Of a stretch of DNA of 64,000 nt, positions 24,001 to 34,600 are shown in pieces. The position numbers and the translations under genes are program-made. Location of the stretch: NCBI GenBank assembly GCA_009792885.1, contig WMCF01000032.1:5746589-5810588 (forward strand), in the 5' to 3' direction. Each line of letters starts with the position of its first letter. Positions within the stretch are counted from its first letter, which is position 1. The DNA is from Eremophila alpestris peregrina (lineage: Eukaryota > Chordata > Aves > Passeriformes > Alaudidae). The notes beneath the pieces were generated by a model. It made no database searches. It saw only the letters and a program-made list of their open reading frames with translations, and had not been told where the DNA came from.

Positions 24001-27000
24001 ATTTAAAACTTAAGAGCAGTCCCTCTTAAAGGGTCTCAGTATCCCTCTGTTTTCCCATTTAGAGCCTACTCTGCTAAATTTCCTTAAACAATGGAAACCC
24101 TCACTGCCATCTCCTCTCCACATTTTGTTATGCTCTGCTTTTATGCAAAAGTCTGCAACCATCTTAGCACTGCCTTTCAAGGAGCAGTTTGATTCCCAGG
24201 CTCTTTTTTTTTTCCCTATCTGAATGTTACCAGAGACAGCAGCTTCTCCAGGTGGGCAAGGGTCTGACACAGGAGACCAGCACAAGATGTCCTGGAGGAC
24301 AGAAGACTTTCAACAGTGCCAGGATCACTGACAGACTCGTCCAGCAAACCTAGAGAAGCAAAGAAGGGAAGAGCTCAGGTTGCAAATAAATAGAAAAGGC
24401 TGTGATTTTTAAAGTTAACCAAGATATTCAGGTGATGTAGATGTTGCTGTTACTGTCCTTGACTTCTACTCTTTTTCCTGCAGTTTTGTCTGCACCAGGC
24501 ACTTAAAATACTGGCAAGCAGACTGGCCTCTAACTTTTCTGTCACAACTGTACCTGCACATTCCAGAGGCTGGGAGGCTGCTCTCAAAATACAGTCCATT
24601 GGCTGAAGCAGAACAGTCAGTGCCTGAATCCTGACATCTTGTGGGCTTCAAGGAGGAAACAGCAGTTACCAACACAAGTAAACTTCAATCCCTTCCCAAA
24701 TACCTGCCCCCAAATGCTGAGCAGGATAATGATTTTCATGAAGGCTTTTTAAAAGCCAGCAATGACAGAGCAACAAAAACAGTATCACAATCTGAGCCTT
24801 CTTCCAAGGTCCCCTTCCTAACTGAAGAGGAGAAATGGCTCTGGAATTTAGAAGCAGCTTTATCAAGCTATGCAAATAGAGAGTGGGATCCTGTGTAAGG
24901 AGACTGGGAGAGAGGCAAGTCTTGTCCTTCTGTCTTGGAACAAGAGTTACTTAGCCTGTAAATCAGTATCTGTATGTGCTGTATTCATTTGATGATTTCC
25001 TGCTGCTTTTTCACTACCTAAAGGGGAATTATGGAGCAGAAACACAGTGCAGAAATTTCATTGCATGAACTCCTACCATTTGCAGAGCTTCAAAAGCCCC
25101 ACTGCCAGAGGACCTGCTTCTACTGGGGTCAAGTGTTCCAGAGCAGAAGTTAATAATGCCCAAAAGCTGCCTTCAGTGCCACAAAACACAGGGGACCTGA
25201 GAAGAGAGAAGTGTAAGTGTAACCCATCCCATGGTGGCAAACAGCTCAGTCTCAGCAGGGGCTCCAAGGTGCCAGAGGATGTTTACCTTGCCACGTTAAG
25301 CAAAAGATTTGCCAGCAGGGGCTGTGCTTGAACAGTCTCCTCCAGCAGAAAGGATTCTATTTGCTTTGCTATGTCCAACCAAAGCACTTCAGTCCATGCA
25401 GCATAACAGCTGCCAAAACAACTGCCAAACAAACTGCTCAGCAGCTTCAGGGCCTGCTGGGTGTGAGAGGCAGAGCTGGACTGAAGTGACTCCTGTATGT
25501 GCTTTACAATCATCTGGGCACAGGCTGGCCAGTCACAGTCCTTTGTGCTGAGGGCTTTGGATGTTTCACACTCCAGGGAGAAGGTGAGCACATGCACCAG
25601 GAGCTGGCTGGCAGCTGAAGCCACAAACAGGCTGGGATCCCCTTGCAGAGTGAAGATCACATCCATGCCTCCTGTGGGAAAGCAGAACAAGTCACTGGAG
25701 GAACAAACAACCATTTATGACTCTAATTCAGGTACCACAGCACTTTAAATGGTGATGGTGGGGTTTTCTTATACTTTATTTTGTAGTCTCTACTCTAAAA
25801 GTCAGCCAGTCCTCAAGAACAAGCAAACAGAAGAAAATAACATTGTTTTCAGCTCCTCAGGGGTTTAATAACTCAGGATAACTTCAATATAACATCAGTA
25901 ACATTAGGAGAGTTGACAGCACACTCCATGTGTATTTATGGACAGAACCTGTACCATCTCTGGACATCACCAGTAGGAAAAACATGAACAGCAGTATCAG
26001 TACCACTCTTCCATCACATGGACAGCAGCACATGTGCTGCACTTTAATACCAATCCAGTCTTTTAGGCCCCTCTGTACATAGGAACTAAAGTAGGTGTTA
26101 ACAGCAGATTTTACATACCTGCATAACAACAACAGGATTGCCAACGTGTGCAAGCACAAAGAGATAAATAAGCCTCTGCTTAGTTTTTCTGCACTAAAAT
26201 CATGCTGAAATGTACCCTTTAGTAGGCGTTACAAATAAGAATACAGATAGCTCTCAATTTTATACGGGCAATTTTATAAGATTCTTTCTCCTCTAAAAAG
26301 AGCACCACTTTCAGTGTTAAGAGAAAAAAACCAAATGCATAACTAACTTAGCAAAAGTTAGTGCTTAGCTAACTTAACCAGCATCTTTCAACGACTTTGC
26401 TGTTTCTGACAAACGGCTTATTTTAACCTTCAATAAACAAACACTCCCATCTCGCTCATTTGCCATCTGAGCCAGAGGCTGGAACGGCAGGGCCAGGGCA
26501 GGCCTGAGGGGGCTGGCAGCCCCAGCAGCACTCACCCGAGGAGCAGAGGAAGTGCAGGGCAGGCTGGTGGTGCACCATGCTGTGCACAGCCTTCAGCCAG
26601 GCGCTGCGCACCGACGCGTCCTCCCACGCCGCGCTGCCCCGCGGGCCCTCCCGGCCAAAGAGCCTCCACAGCAGCTTCTCCTGCTGAGAAGGCACAACAC
26701 AGAGCAAACAGTCAGCAAAGGGGCTCCTCTATCCGAGGTAAGAGTAGCAGTGCTGTAGTGAAAGCTGCTCTTGCTACAAGTATCACTAAAATGGGCGATT
26801 TTCAGAATCTCACGGTTAAACGCAGCGTATGTACAAAGTAGGGTTCAGAACTGCTTTGTTTTCAGGTGCTAAGGGACAACTTATGTGTATCAGTTCCATT
26901 AGACTGCTTTATACACCTGTACACATCTTCCCTGAATGGAGCCTTTTGGGTTTTGTACTAAAATGTATCCTTGCTGCAGAAAGCAGCGCTTTAAAAAGCT

Positions 27001-27983
27001 CCCTCGTTTTTGCAGGGAATCAAAAATTTCCCGTCGATCTACTATGGAGGGAAAATGACATCTGTTATTTAAATCTGCAGGATCTATCCTGGGATACAGT
27101 ACTGTGCAGTGACTGCTGTGAAGCAGTGTCACCCCATACACTCTTTTGAACTAAAATTGGGAAGCACTACACATCACCTACTGTGGTGAGACAAGTGAGA
27201 AGCAGCTTTACATGAGAACTGAACAAGGAATGGTGACTGCAGGTCTACGTTATCACATCACTTTTGCTAAGTTGCTCCACGTAAGCCATAACTTTACTAA
27301 GCAGAACCTGCACATTTTCAGGAGTTGTTCACACAGGAGGAGGAGGCAGACACACAGCAGCAGGTACCTGGGTGCCAGACTCACCTGCAGGTGCTGGAAG
27401 CGGCTTTCGGAAGAGGCGAGGATCCCAGCTAACTGCAGGGTGAAGGACAGGATGCCGGGGCTGGGATCCTGCAGGGCCAGCACGGAGGTGATGAGCTCTG
27501 TCAGACACGGGTTGTCCTGCACCAGCTCCACAGTGGGATCTGCCCAGGAGAGGCCAGAAAACAGCAGGTCACTGCCAGGACTGTCCCGTCTCACTGAAGC
27601 GGTTCCCTGAGCTGAGGGAAGCCCTGCCAGCTGATAGAACTGATGAATTCGCGTTCCCCCACAGCATTTTCAGGTGTCACAGCACCTCAGATACTTGTGG
27701 AGACGTTCGAATCCCACCCGGACACCTGCTCTAGGGTGACCCTGCCTTGGCAGGGGGATGCCCTGGCTGATCTCCAGAGGTCCTTTCCAACGCGAACGAT
27801 TCCGTGACGGACCTCCGCTCCCCTCGGGCCAGCCCCTGCCGGCCCCCGGCACTCACCGAACCACGTCAGGCTGCGGAACCAGTCCAGCAGCTTCTCCAGG
27901 CAGGTGTCGTCGAGGCCGGGCTGCCGCGGCTCGGCCAGGGCGGAGCAGACCCCGGGCAGCAGCGCGGCGCACTCGCGGGTCAT
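20277..27983 (-). CDS. BRAT1: BRAT1, BRCA1-associated ATM activator 1
   Basis: BRAT1 is a mostly alpha-helical, HEAT-like scaffold tied to ATM signalling and to the INTS9/INTS11 endonuclease module of Integrator. Thirteen coding exons join in frame with GT-AG introns: 27983-27857, 27539-27385, 26683-26536, 25671-25287, 25196-25077, 24645-24554, 24349-24231, 23757-23571, 23439-23366, 22775-22673, 22415-22317, 21358-21180, 21002-20277. They give 837 residues; the human protein has 821. Recognisable blocks include [12 protein letters not shown] near the N-terminus, [45 protein letters not shown] (about 560-572) and a C-terminal VDCY. I chose ATG 27983 ([11 protein letters not shown]) because it aligns with the human start; an in-frame ATG at 28034 would add 17 basic residues. 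No frameshift or premature stop was seen. The 5' end is head-to-head with IQCE. Confidence 0.95.
27686..27806 (+). mobile_element. CR1 LINE 3' fragment in BRAT1 intron 1
   Basis: The sequence matches the familiar 3' end of avian CR1: CCTGCTCTAGGGTGACCCTG, a CTTGGCAGGGGG block, GATCTCCAGAGGTCC and TTCCAACG, ending in an ATTCCGTG remnant of the ATTCTGTG tail. Only the 3' end is present, as usual for 5'-truncated CR1. It is on the plus strand, antisense to BRAT1, and ends about 50 bases from BRAT1 exon 1. Confidence 0.8.
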
Positions 27984-28045
27984 GGCGAAGCGGCGGCGGG
28001 ACCGGGCCACGAACCGGGACTGGGGATCGCACATGGCCGGGGGCA

Positions 28046-28098
28046 CCGGGACCGATACCGGGATCGATACCGGGACCGATACCGACACCGGGACCGAC
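28046..28098. repeat. 12-bp tandem repeat in the BRAT1 leader/promoter
   Basis: About four copies of a 12-bp unit, CCGGGACCGATA and variants, lie just upstream of the BRAT1 start codon. If the BRAT1 transcript starts upstream they are part of its 5' UTR. Confidence 0.8.
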
Positions 28099-28135
28099 CC
28101 CAGGCCGGCCCGGCCGCACCGCGAGTGTCGCAAAG

Positions 28136-28198
28136 GGGGCGTGGCCAGTGGCAGCAGGGGCGTGGTCAGCGGCAGCAGGGGCGTGGCCAGTGCCCGGT
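28136..28198. repeat. Triple 21-bp repeat of GGGGCGTGG boxes
   Basis: Three direct 21-bp units begin at 28136, 28157 and 28178, each opening with GGGGCGTGG, which resembles an Sp/KLF binding site, followed by (C/T)CAG(T/C)G and in the first two GCAGCA. They sit midway between the divergent start codons. Confidence 0.8.
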
Positions 28199-28459
28199 CA
28201 GGGGCCGTGACCCGGGCGCGCTCCGGGGGCAGGCGGTGGCTGCGGCACGGTGCCCGTGGTGCACGGGATGGATGTTGCGCCCTGTCCCGAGTTGTCCCGG
28301 CGCTCCCGGCCGGACGCTCCCGGCCCGGCAGTGGAGCGGAAGCCCTGGCAGGGGCCGCTCCGCCGGGGTTTGGCTCCCTGCGGGGCCGCTTGGTGTCACC
28401 CGCGCTCCGCGGCCAGGCCGAGCCCTCCCCCGGCTCCGCCCGAAGGCGCGCCTCTGCCC

Positions 28460-28471
28460 TGCGCATGCGCC
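28460..28471. promoter_or_regulatory. NRF1 site
   Basis: TGCGCATGCGCC contains the palindromic NRF1 consensus GCGCATGCGC. NRF1 sites of this form are common within 100 bases of the start of CpG-island genes. Confidence 0.8.
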
Positions 28472-28491
28472 GCAGCCCCGGTTCCCAGGGG

Positions 28492-28505
28492 GTTGCCATG
28501 GTTAC
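28492..28505. promoter_or_regulatory. RFX X-box
   Basis: GTTGCCATGGTTAC is an imperfect palindrome of the RFX half-sites GTTGCC and GTAACC with a 2-base spacer, very close to the X-box of ciliary genes. It lies 121 bases upstream of the IQCE start codon. IQCE encodes a ciliary protein, which makes the site functionally plausible. Confidence 0.75.
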
Positions 28506-28602
28506 CGCGACCCGGAAGTGCCGCCGAGGGGCCATGGCCGCCCCCAGCCCCGAGCCGCCAGCCGCGGCCCGAGGGGGCCCCCGCGGCCCCGCCGCCCCGT
28601 GA
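28498..28602 (+). other. Upstream ORF in the IQCE leader
   Basis: A 34-codon ORF (ATG 28498, second in-frame ATG 28534, stop 28600-28602) ends 23 bases before the chosen IQCE start. Its first ATG is inside the X-box, so it is translated only if transcription starts upstream of that motif; the second ATG has a good context (GCCATGG). The peptide is rich in Ala, Pro and Arg and is not a known protein. Confidence 0.45.
28512..28520 (+). promoter_or_regulatory. ETS/GABPA site
   Basis: CCGGAAGTG is a consensus ETS-family site, 7 bases downstream of the X-box. Such sites are frequent in bidirectional promoters. Confidence 0.75.
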
Positions 28603-28625
28603 GGCCTTCCCGCCTCTCTCCCGGC

Positions 28626-31600
28626 ATGGCCCGGGGGGCCGGCGAGGCGGCCGCGGAGGGGGAGCTGGTAAGGAGTGAGCGGCGGGGAGGAGGAGAAGGT
28701 CCCGGGTCTGGGCCTGTTTCCGCCCGGGCTGGGCTCAGGAAACGCTCCCGCGAGGCCGGGATAAAGCCTTGGAGCATCCCCGGGCTTGGCAGGCCGGCGA
28801 GGCGATGGCTCGGAGCGGGAGCGGGATGGCTGCTGCCGTCTGCAGCCCGCGGGACTCCGGGCCCTGCGTGTGTCTGCCACGCACAGAGCTGACAGAGGCT
28901 CAGGCTGTGCTAAGGAAGGTTTAGGCTGGACGTTAGGAAGAATTTCTTCACAGAAAGGATGATTAGAATTGGAATGGGCTGCCCGGGGAAGTGGTGGATT
29001 TGCCGTCCCTGGAGGTGTTTAAAGGAAGACTGGACGTGGCCCTCAGTGCCATGGTCTGGTTGGCAGACGATGGTCTTGGGGGGCTTTTCCAAACAAAATA
29101 ATTCTGTGATTCTGTGCTGGCGTTTGTTTCCCACCCCGTCAGCAGCCAGATGGAGGTTTTGAGCCCCTTTGGGAGCCCCCACGTTCTGTTGCCTGCTGTA
29201 GGTGGCTGTGGCTGGGGCAGTTTTGCTGTGGAGGTTACCAAGCCATAGTGGTGGGGCTGTTATTGCTTGTTTGTATCCTGGTGAATGTTTTGTTGTTACC
29301 ATTTATCAAGGCTGAGCACCCTCCACGTTCTCTGATGCCAAACATGATAGCTGCAGTTAGGGAGAGAGATATTTCAGAATGAGACACCTTAAAATAACAA
29401 AATTAATCAGTGTGCTGCAAGGAGCATTGCCTCAGGAAATGAAAAACTGTATGGCCTGGTGTGTGAGGACACACCTCCGCTTGCTCTCACCAGCATGGCA
29501 GGCTCTTTATCCTGCTCTGTTGTCAATCCTTGCTCCTGTTCTGCCAGCCAGGGTTTCCAAAAATACTTCATCCCCTCCCCTGCCTCTTACAGGCAGAGAT
29601 CAGCATCTGCCCAAAGATTGGTGCTGAGTGCTACAGAGCCAGCAGCAAGTGGAAAAGGTCTTTCTGTGAGGGCAGCATCCAGATAATTTCAAAGCTAAGG
29701 GGAAATTTTCCTTCAGCTGTGGATGTGCTTGCCTTTGAGAGGGAGGGAGACTTGTCATCTTCCTTGTGTTTGAGATTTTTCCTATTTCAGTATGGGAACT
29801 GAACTGAACAATCCCATGGCACAGCAGGGGTAGGACAGGTGAGTGAGGAAGGGAAGAGCTGACTGAGTTGCAGTTTAAATGGTGGAGAAATTAATGCAGA
29901 GCCAGCTGAAGGTTCAGCCGGTGCAATGCTGGGCACTGCAGTGCCAAGTCTCTGTGACTCAAGTGCAAAGTGTCCCTGCTCATGGCACAGGGCTTGAAAC
30001 TGGATCATCTTTAAGGTCCCTTCCAACCCAAAGCATTCTTTGGTGGTTCATTTCTGAAGTGACTTTCACAATATCCCAAAACTATTTGTATTAGAGCCAA
30101 TGAGGCTGGCTTTTGCAGCAAGAGCCCCACCATCTTTCAGTGGCTTTAGTACTTTTGAAAAATGCCTTCTTTTTATCTTAAACAATTGACATTTTAGCAA
30201 TTCAATGGAAGAGAAACAGAGGCTTTGGTCACAGTGTTTGCTGTTTGGATTTATTGAGCTCCAGCTTTGTTGCATTGTGAAGGTTTTCTGGATGTGTGTT
30301 ACAGTTGTTCAGTAGCAAATGTCCTGTGTGTGTTTCCCAGGGAGATGACAGCCTGTCTGTGGTAACCTGCAAGTCAGACACAGCCATGGTGAGTTTGGAT
30401 TAATGTCCAAAAAGGCCTCTCCAGTTCCTGCTGCAAATGATGGTTGGCTTTATTTTGCTGTTCTATCAAATTGTGGGCTTAATTAATCCTTTTAGAGAGT
30501 TTTAATAGAGTTGAATAACTCCTTTTCCTAAAGGGTTCTACAGATCATCCTCTACTCTGGGATCATCTTGAACTTGCTGCCACTCATATTTAATATTGGT
30601 GGGAAAGATCTTATGTTCTGAGCAAGAATTGATAATTTATCTGTACAATCAGACTTCAGCTGGCACCACCTGAATTCTGGTGACCACTGCTGTGCCCAAA
30701 TCTGCATATGCTTAATGCTACTATTTTTCTTTTCTATAGAAAAGGTTTTGTCTTATGAGAACAAAAGGTCTTCATGGAAAATGGAGGTTGAAGGCAATTT
30801 TGAGATTATATGATGAAATCTTAAGAGTATTTTCAATACATTAAAAAACCCATTTCTCTTCTAGAAGTTAAATAAGAAGATTTTTCAGAAGCCTCCAAAG
30901 TCACCAAGTGAGTGTTCCAAAACTTTTCATTGTGCAATTGCAAAGCTGGATGTGTTTGTGGGATACAGGAACTGGGAGCTTTACTTGGGACAACATCTTG
31001 TTATTCTGTTGACCTTTATGGCTTGGTTGTAATTCTTAATTCTCCAGCATAAACTACTTTTTTCTCATGTTATGCCCTCTGATGGCAGCCATTCTGAATT
31101 TGTTTTTCTCCTTGTCTTTTTGAAGAAGTGCTAATACTTGTTGTGTAGAGAGACTCTGGAATTACTGGAGCTCTCTACCACCCAGTCATAGAGCTCTGTG
31201 TGTAGATTTAGTGATCCTTGTTTCATTTGTTGTGATGGGTTGTTTTGTTGGGTTTTTTTCACAGTACAATGTTGTTGTTATTATTATTAGACCTGTTATA
31301 TTATTTATCAGTTTTAATATTGGGTTTGTTCTTTTTTTCTGAGGTTTATGGGGTTTTTTTTGCTGTACTTTTCCCTTTACCTTCCTTCATAGGCTTCTAG
31401 TGAATGTGTCAAAGAAGACTTTACCCTAAATTGTTGTTAATAACAACATTTAGATGTGCAGGTGTCTTAAGGATGCCTCTCCAAACATTTCCATATGAGT
31501 TGAATCACACTACTGGCACTCTGCCTTTCTCTAAGCCTCTTCACTTTTTGGAATTGTATTTTCTTCTGTATAGTGGAGGGGTTTGGGGTTTTTTTATGTG

Positions 31601-34600
31601 ACTGTCCCATTGCTCTGTATAAACCAGTATGGAATATGCTGTTAAATCCTATTTTTGCAATAAGATTGAGTCTGGAAACTCTGAAGAACAGGACACCAAG
31701 AATTTTAGTGACCTTGAGCTTTTGAAGGCAGCACTGAGATATTTTCTTTTGCTGTAGAGTCTCCTTACAGCTTGAGCACACAACTATATCCTAAAAAAGC
31801 TGCAGCTTGGAGATCTCTGCAGGGAACAGGCAGTGCTTCTCTTGAGAATGCAGCTGTTAAAAACCCAAGGCAGATGTGGCTGGGATTTCTGAAACAAGGT
31901 ATTAGTATACAAATGTTGTTTGCATTTGTGGCTAAAACTCATTGTTGTGGACAGCTTAACATATAAACTGTGAAGAAATAGATTTGTATTTGATTAAAGG
32001 TTACATAGGGATTAATTTCACTGTATTTATTTGGGTGGTTGGAATTATCTGATCTTGAGCATTGGCATTTACAGAGGGAATAATTAACAGCATCTGGAGC
32101 TTTCCATGTGGCATTTGCTCAGAATAGTCCCACAAATTTAATTCACAATTACCCCTGATTTTTGCATTTCTGTTCCATTTCTCTTGGCAGGAATGAGCCA
32201 TGCTCTGCAATCAGATGCTGACATGGGGCACATGAGGGCTAACATTTCCAGTAGCACTCCAGAATATCTGAAGGAAGCTCTGGGAATGAAAAAGCCAAAG
32301 CATTCTCGTTCTTCCAGTAATGGTAAACTCTGCAATGGTGGGGTAGATAAAAGTGAATGATTTTTTTTCCCCTCTAAAAACACACATTGCTTAAGTTCTT
32401 AGCTTCAGTAAAGCAAGATCCATTTTAGTTTACTAAAATATGTGTGTCAAAGTATGATCCATGAGATACTTGTTGAGATTCCTGAATTGGTCAAGGCAGG
32501 GATTTCCAATTTTTTGGAGCAATGAATCACTATTAGCTTTCAGAACTTTTGCAAATTGCCATGCATTTGCAGCTGAAAACGTTGCAAATATAATATGGTT
32601 CAATGGGACAGCTGTAGACAATTTATTGTGACTTCAAAACATAGTTTAGGAGCCATTGATAGAAACCATCTGCTTGCCTGAAATTCTGTGTAATTGACTC
32701 CTTTTACTTCTTCTCTAGAAAGTGTTTTATCATGTGGTTGTGACATTAAAATCAAATGAGTTTTATGGGAAGAGCAAACTCTCAAAGTTTTATTTTGCTT
32801 TTCTTAAAGGAGAACTGTAAACTTTCAAATTCCACTTCCATTTAAAATGACACCTCTACTTTTACTGGTGATACCCAGTTTCTGGCAAGTTTACAGGGTG
32901 ATATATTTGTGCATGCTAAGCATAAATAGAAAAATGTATTCTAGACATCTTTTAGAAGCCTTTTGTAAATAATGGATGTCTTGGGATGGGAAGACTGCAG
33001 TCTTCTGTGAAATCTGTATCTTTCTTGAGATGGATATTTTTATATAGCACCAGGGAAGAGAAGTAATTAGGAAAAAATTGGCTGCAGAATCTGGCAGAAG
33101 TTTCATACAGTAACACTTCCATTTCACCTCAATTTCTAAAATTAATTTCCTTGCTGATTTTTTCTTCTTCTAGGAAAGGAAAAAAAACCCCTACTTTCCA
33201 CTTTGGTGCTGTTCTAGATATTTCTCTTTAACTGCAAGGTTTCTGCTTGGTTAAAAATATCTCTACTGGATCCACTTATTTTACATACCCCTTTCTGTAG
33301 GCTACATTCCTGGAACTCCTGACTACAAAGAGAAAGAAGATATGTATGATGAGATTATAGAGCTGAAAAAGGTACAGTTTCTCTGATACTTACAGAAAAA
33401 GTCATGGCATTGCTCCATCCTGTTCATGTCCTGGCCTTAATGAGCCAGAATTCTTTGGTTTTACAACTGGGACATACACCACATTTTTTTGCATTTGTAA
33501 TTTAGGGCTAAACTAAAACTGGTGTCTGTCTAAGACAATTTCACTGTGGTGCTGTGGTCAGAGTGGGTTTTCTGTAGAGGTTAGTGCCTGTGTGAAGGGT
33601 GAGGACTGGCCTTGTTGAACTCTGGGGTTATCTACAGACAAATACCCTGGCTGTGGTTGATCATTTGTGTAAGGTTGCCTTTCTGTTAGACCTTTTCCTT
33701 TTATCTCCCCTCTGTCTCCTCCCTGAGCTGTGCTGTCCTGGTGTCTGCCCTGGCCCAGTGTGATGGTTTTGTATTTTGGCTGTTTTTTCCTCTTCTTCCA
33801 TGTCATCTTTACCATCATAATGGGATTGGTTTTGCCATCAAAATGTCTTTCCATGTGAAAACTCTGCATTTTCCCATTTCTGAAACGTGCCTTAAGTTCT
33901 TTGTCACCATTGGACACGCAAGACTCCAATAATTTCATAAGGTTTTGTTGAGTTTTCTAAGATGAAGGCTTTATTGATTTCCCCACTCATACACATAGCA
34001 TAGTTTGTGGAGAGTTACATGGCTGATTAACAAGATCAACACCTCTCTGACTCCAGTGGGTATAGCAGAAAAACACCAAACACCAGGTGCAAAAGATACT
34101 GTTTTGAGAACATGGAAATTGTTTACAAAAGCCAGTTCTGGGAACAAAGTCTCAAGGATTTTGCCCTGAGACAAGCGCTGCTAACAACAAGCTGCTAACA
34201 AGCTTAAAATGTCTAAAACTCAGAGAAATCAGGGCTACAGTTCTTCTCCCCTCTTTCAGACCATACAAGCTCAGAAGAACGAGGGAGACCGAATGAAAAC
34301 GAAGCTGCGTCGGCTGGAAGAGGAGAACAGTAGGAAGGATAAACAGATTGAGCAACTGCTGGATCCCTCCAGGGTGGGTGACTGTGGAGTTGAGCAGGTT
34401 GGAAAATTCTGTGGAAAGAGGCAGCAGTAGAATAAAGTAGCAGAGTTGATCACTTGCTTTTTCTGTGTCACTTTGCAGGGCTCTGAGCTGGCACGAGCTT
34501 TGTCAGAAAAGGAGGCTGATAATGGATGGGTAAGAATTTCTTCATCACTTCCTGCTTCCATTTGTCCTTTTTCCTCTTGCTAAGGTAAAACACAACTGAA

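Larger units (their letters stand above)
27830..28870. promoter_or_regulatory. CpG-island bidirectional promoter of BRAT1 and IQCE
   Basis: The two start codons (BRAT1 27983 minus, IQCE 28626 plus) are 642 bases apart within one dense CpG island with no TATA box. Between them lie 12-bp and 21-bp tandem repeats with GGGGCGTGG (Sp/KLF-type) boxes, and close to IQCE a cluster of NRF1, RFX X-box and ETS motifs. This arrangement is typical of divergent housekeeping promoters. Transcription starts cannot be placed from sequence alone. Confidence 0.8.
28668..30340 (+). other. IQCE: IQCE intron 1
   Basis: A GTAAGG donor and a TTTCCCAG acceptor bound this intron. It carries two CR1 3' fragments and otherwise no recognised feature; the first few hundred bases belong to the CpG island. 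Confidence 0.85.

Noticed and set aside
24641..24898. 85-codon plus-strand frame overlapping BRAT1 exon 6 and intron 5
   Set aside because: Antisense to a real exon, no splice or promoter context, no known family.
27984..28034. In-frame upstream ATG at 28034 as the BRAT1 start
   Set aside because: It would add a 17-residue Arg-rich extension not found in the human protein, while ATG 27983 aligns with the human N-terminus and has a good context.
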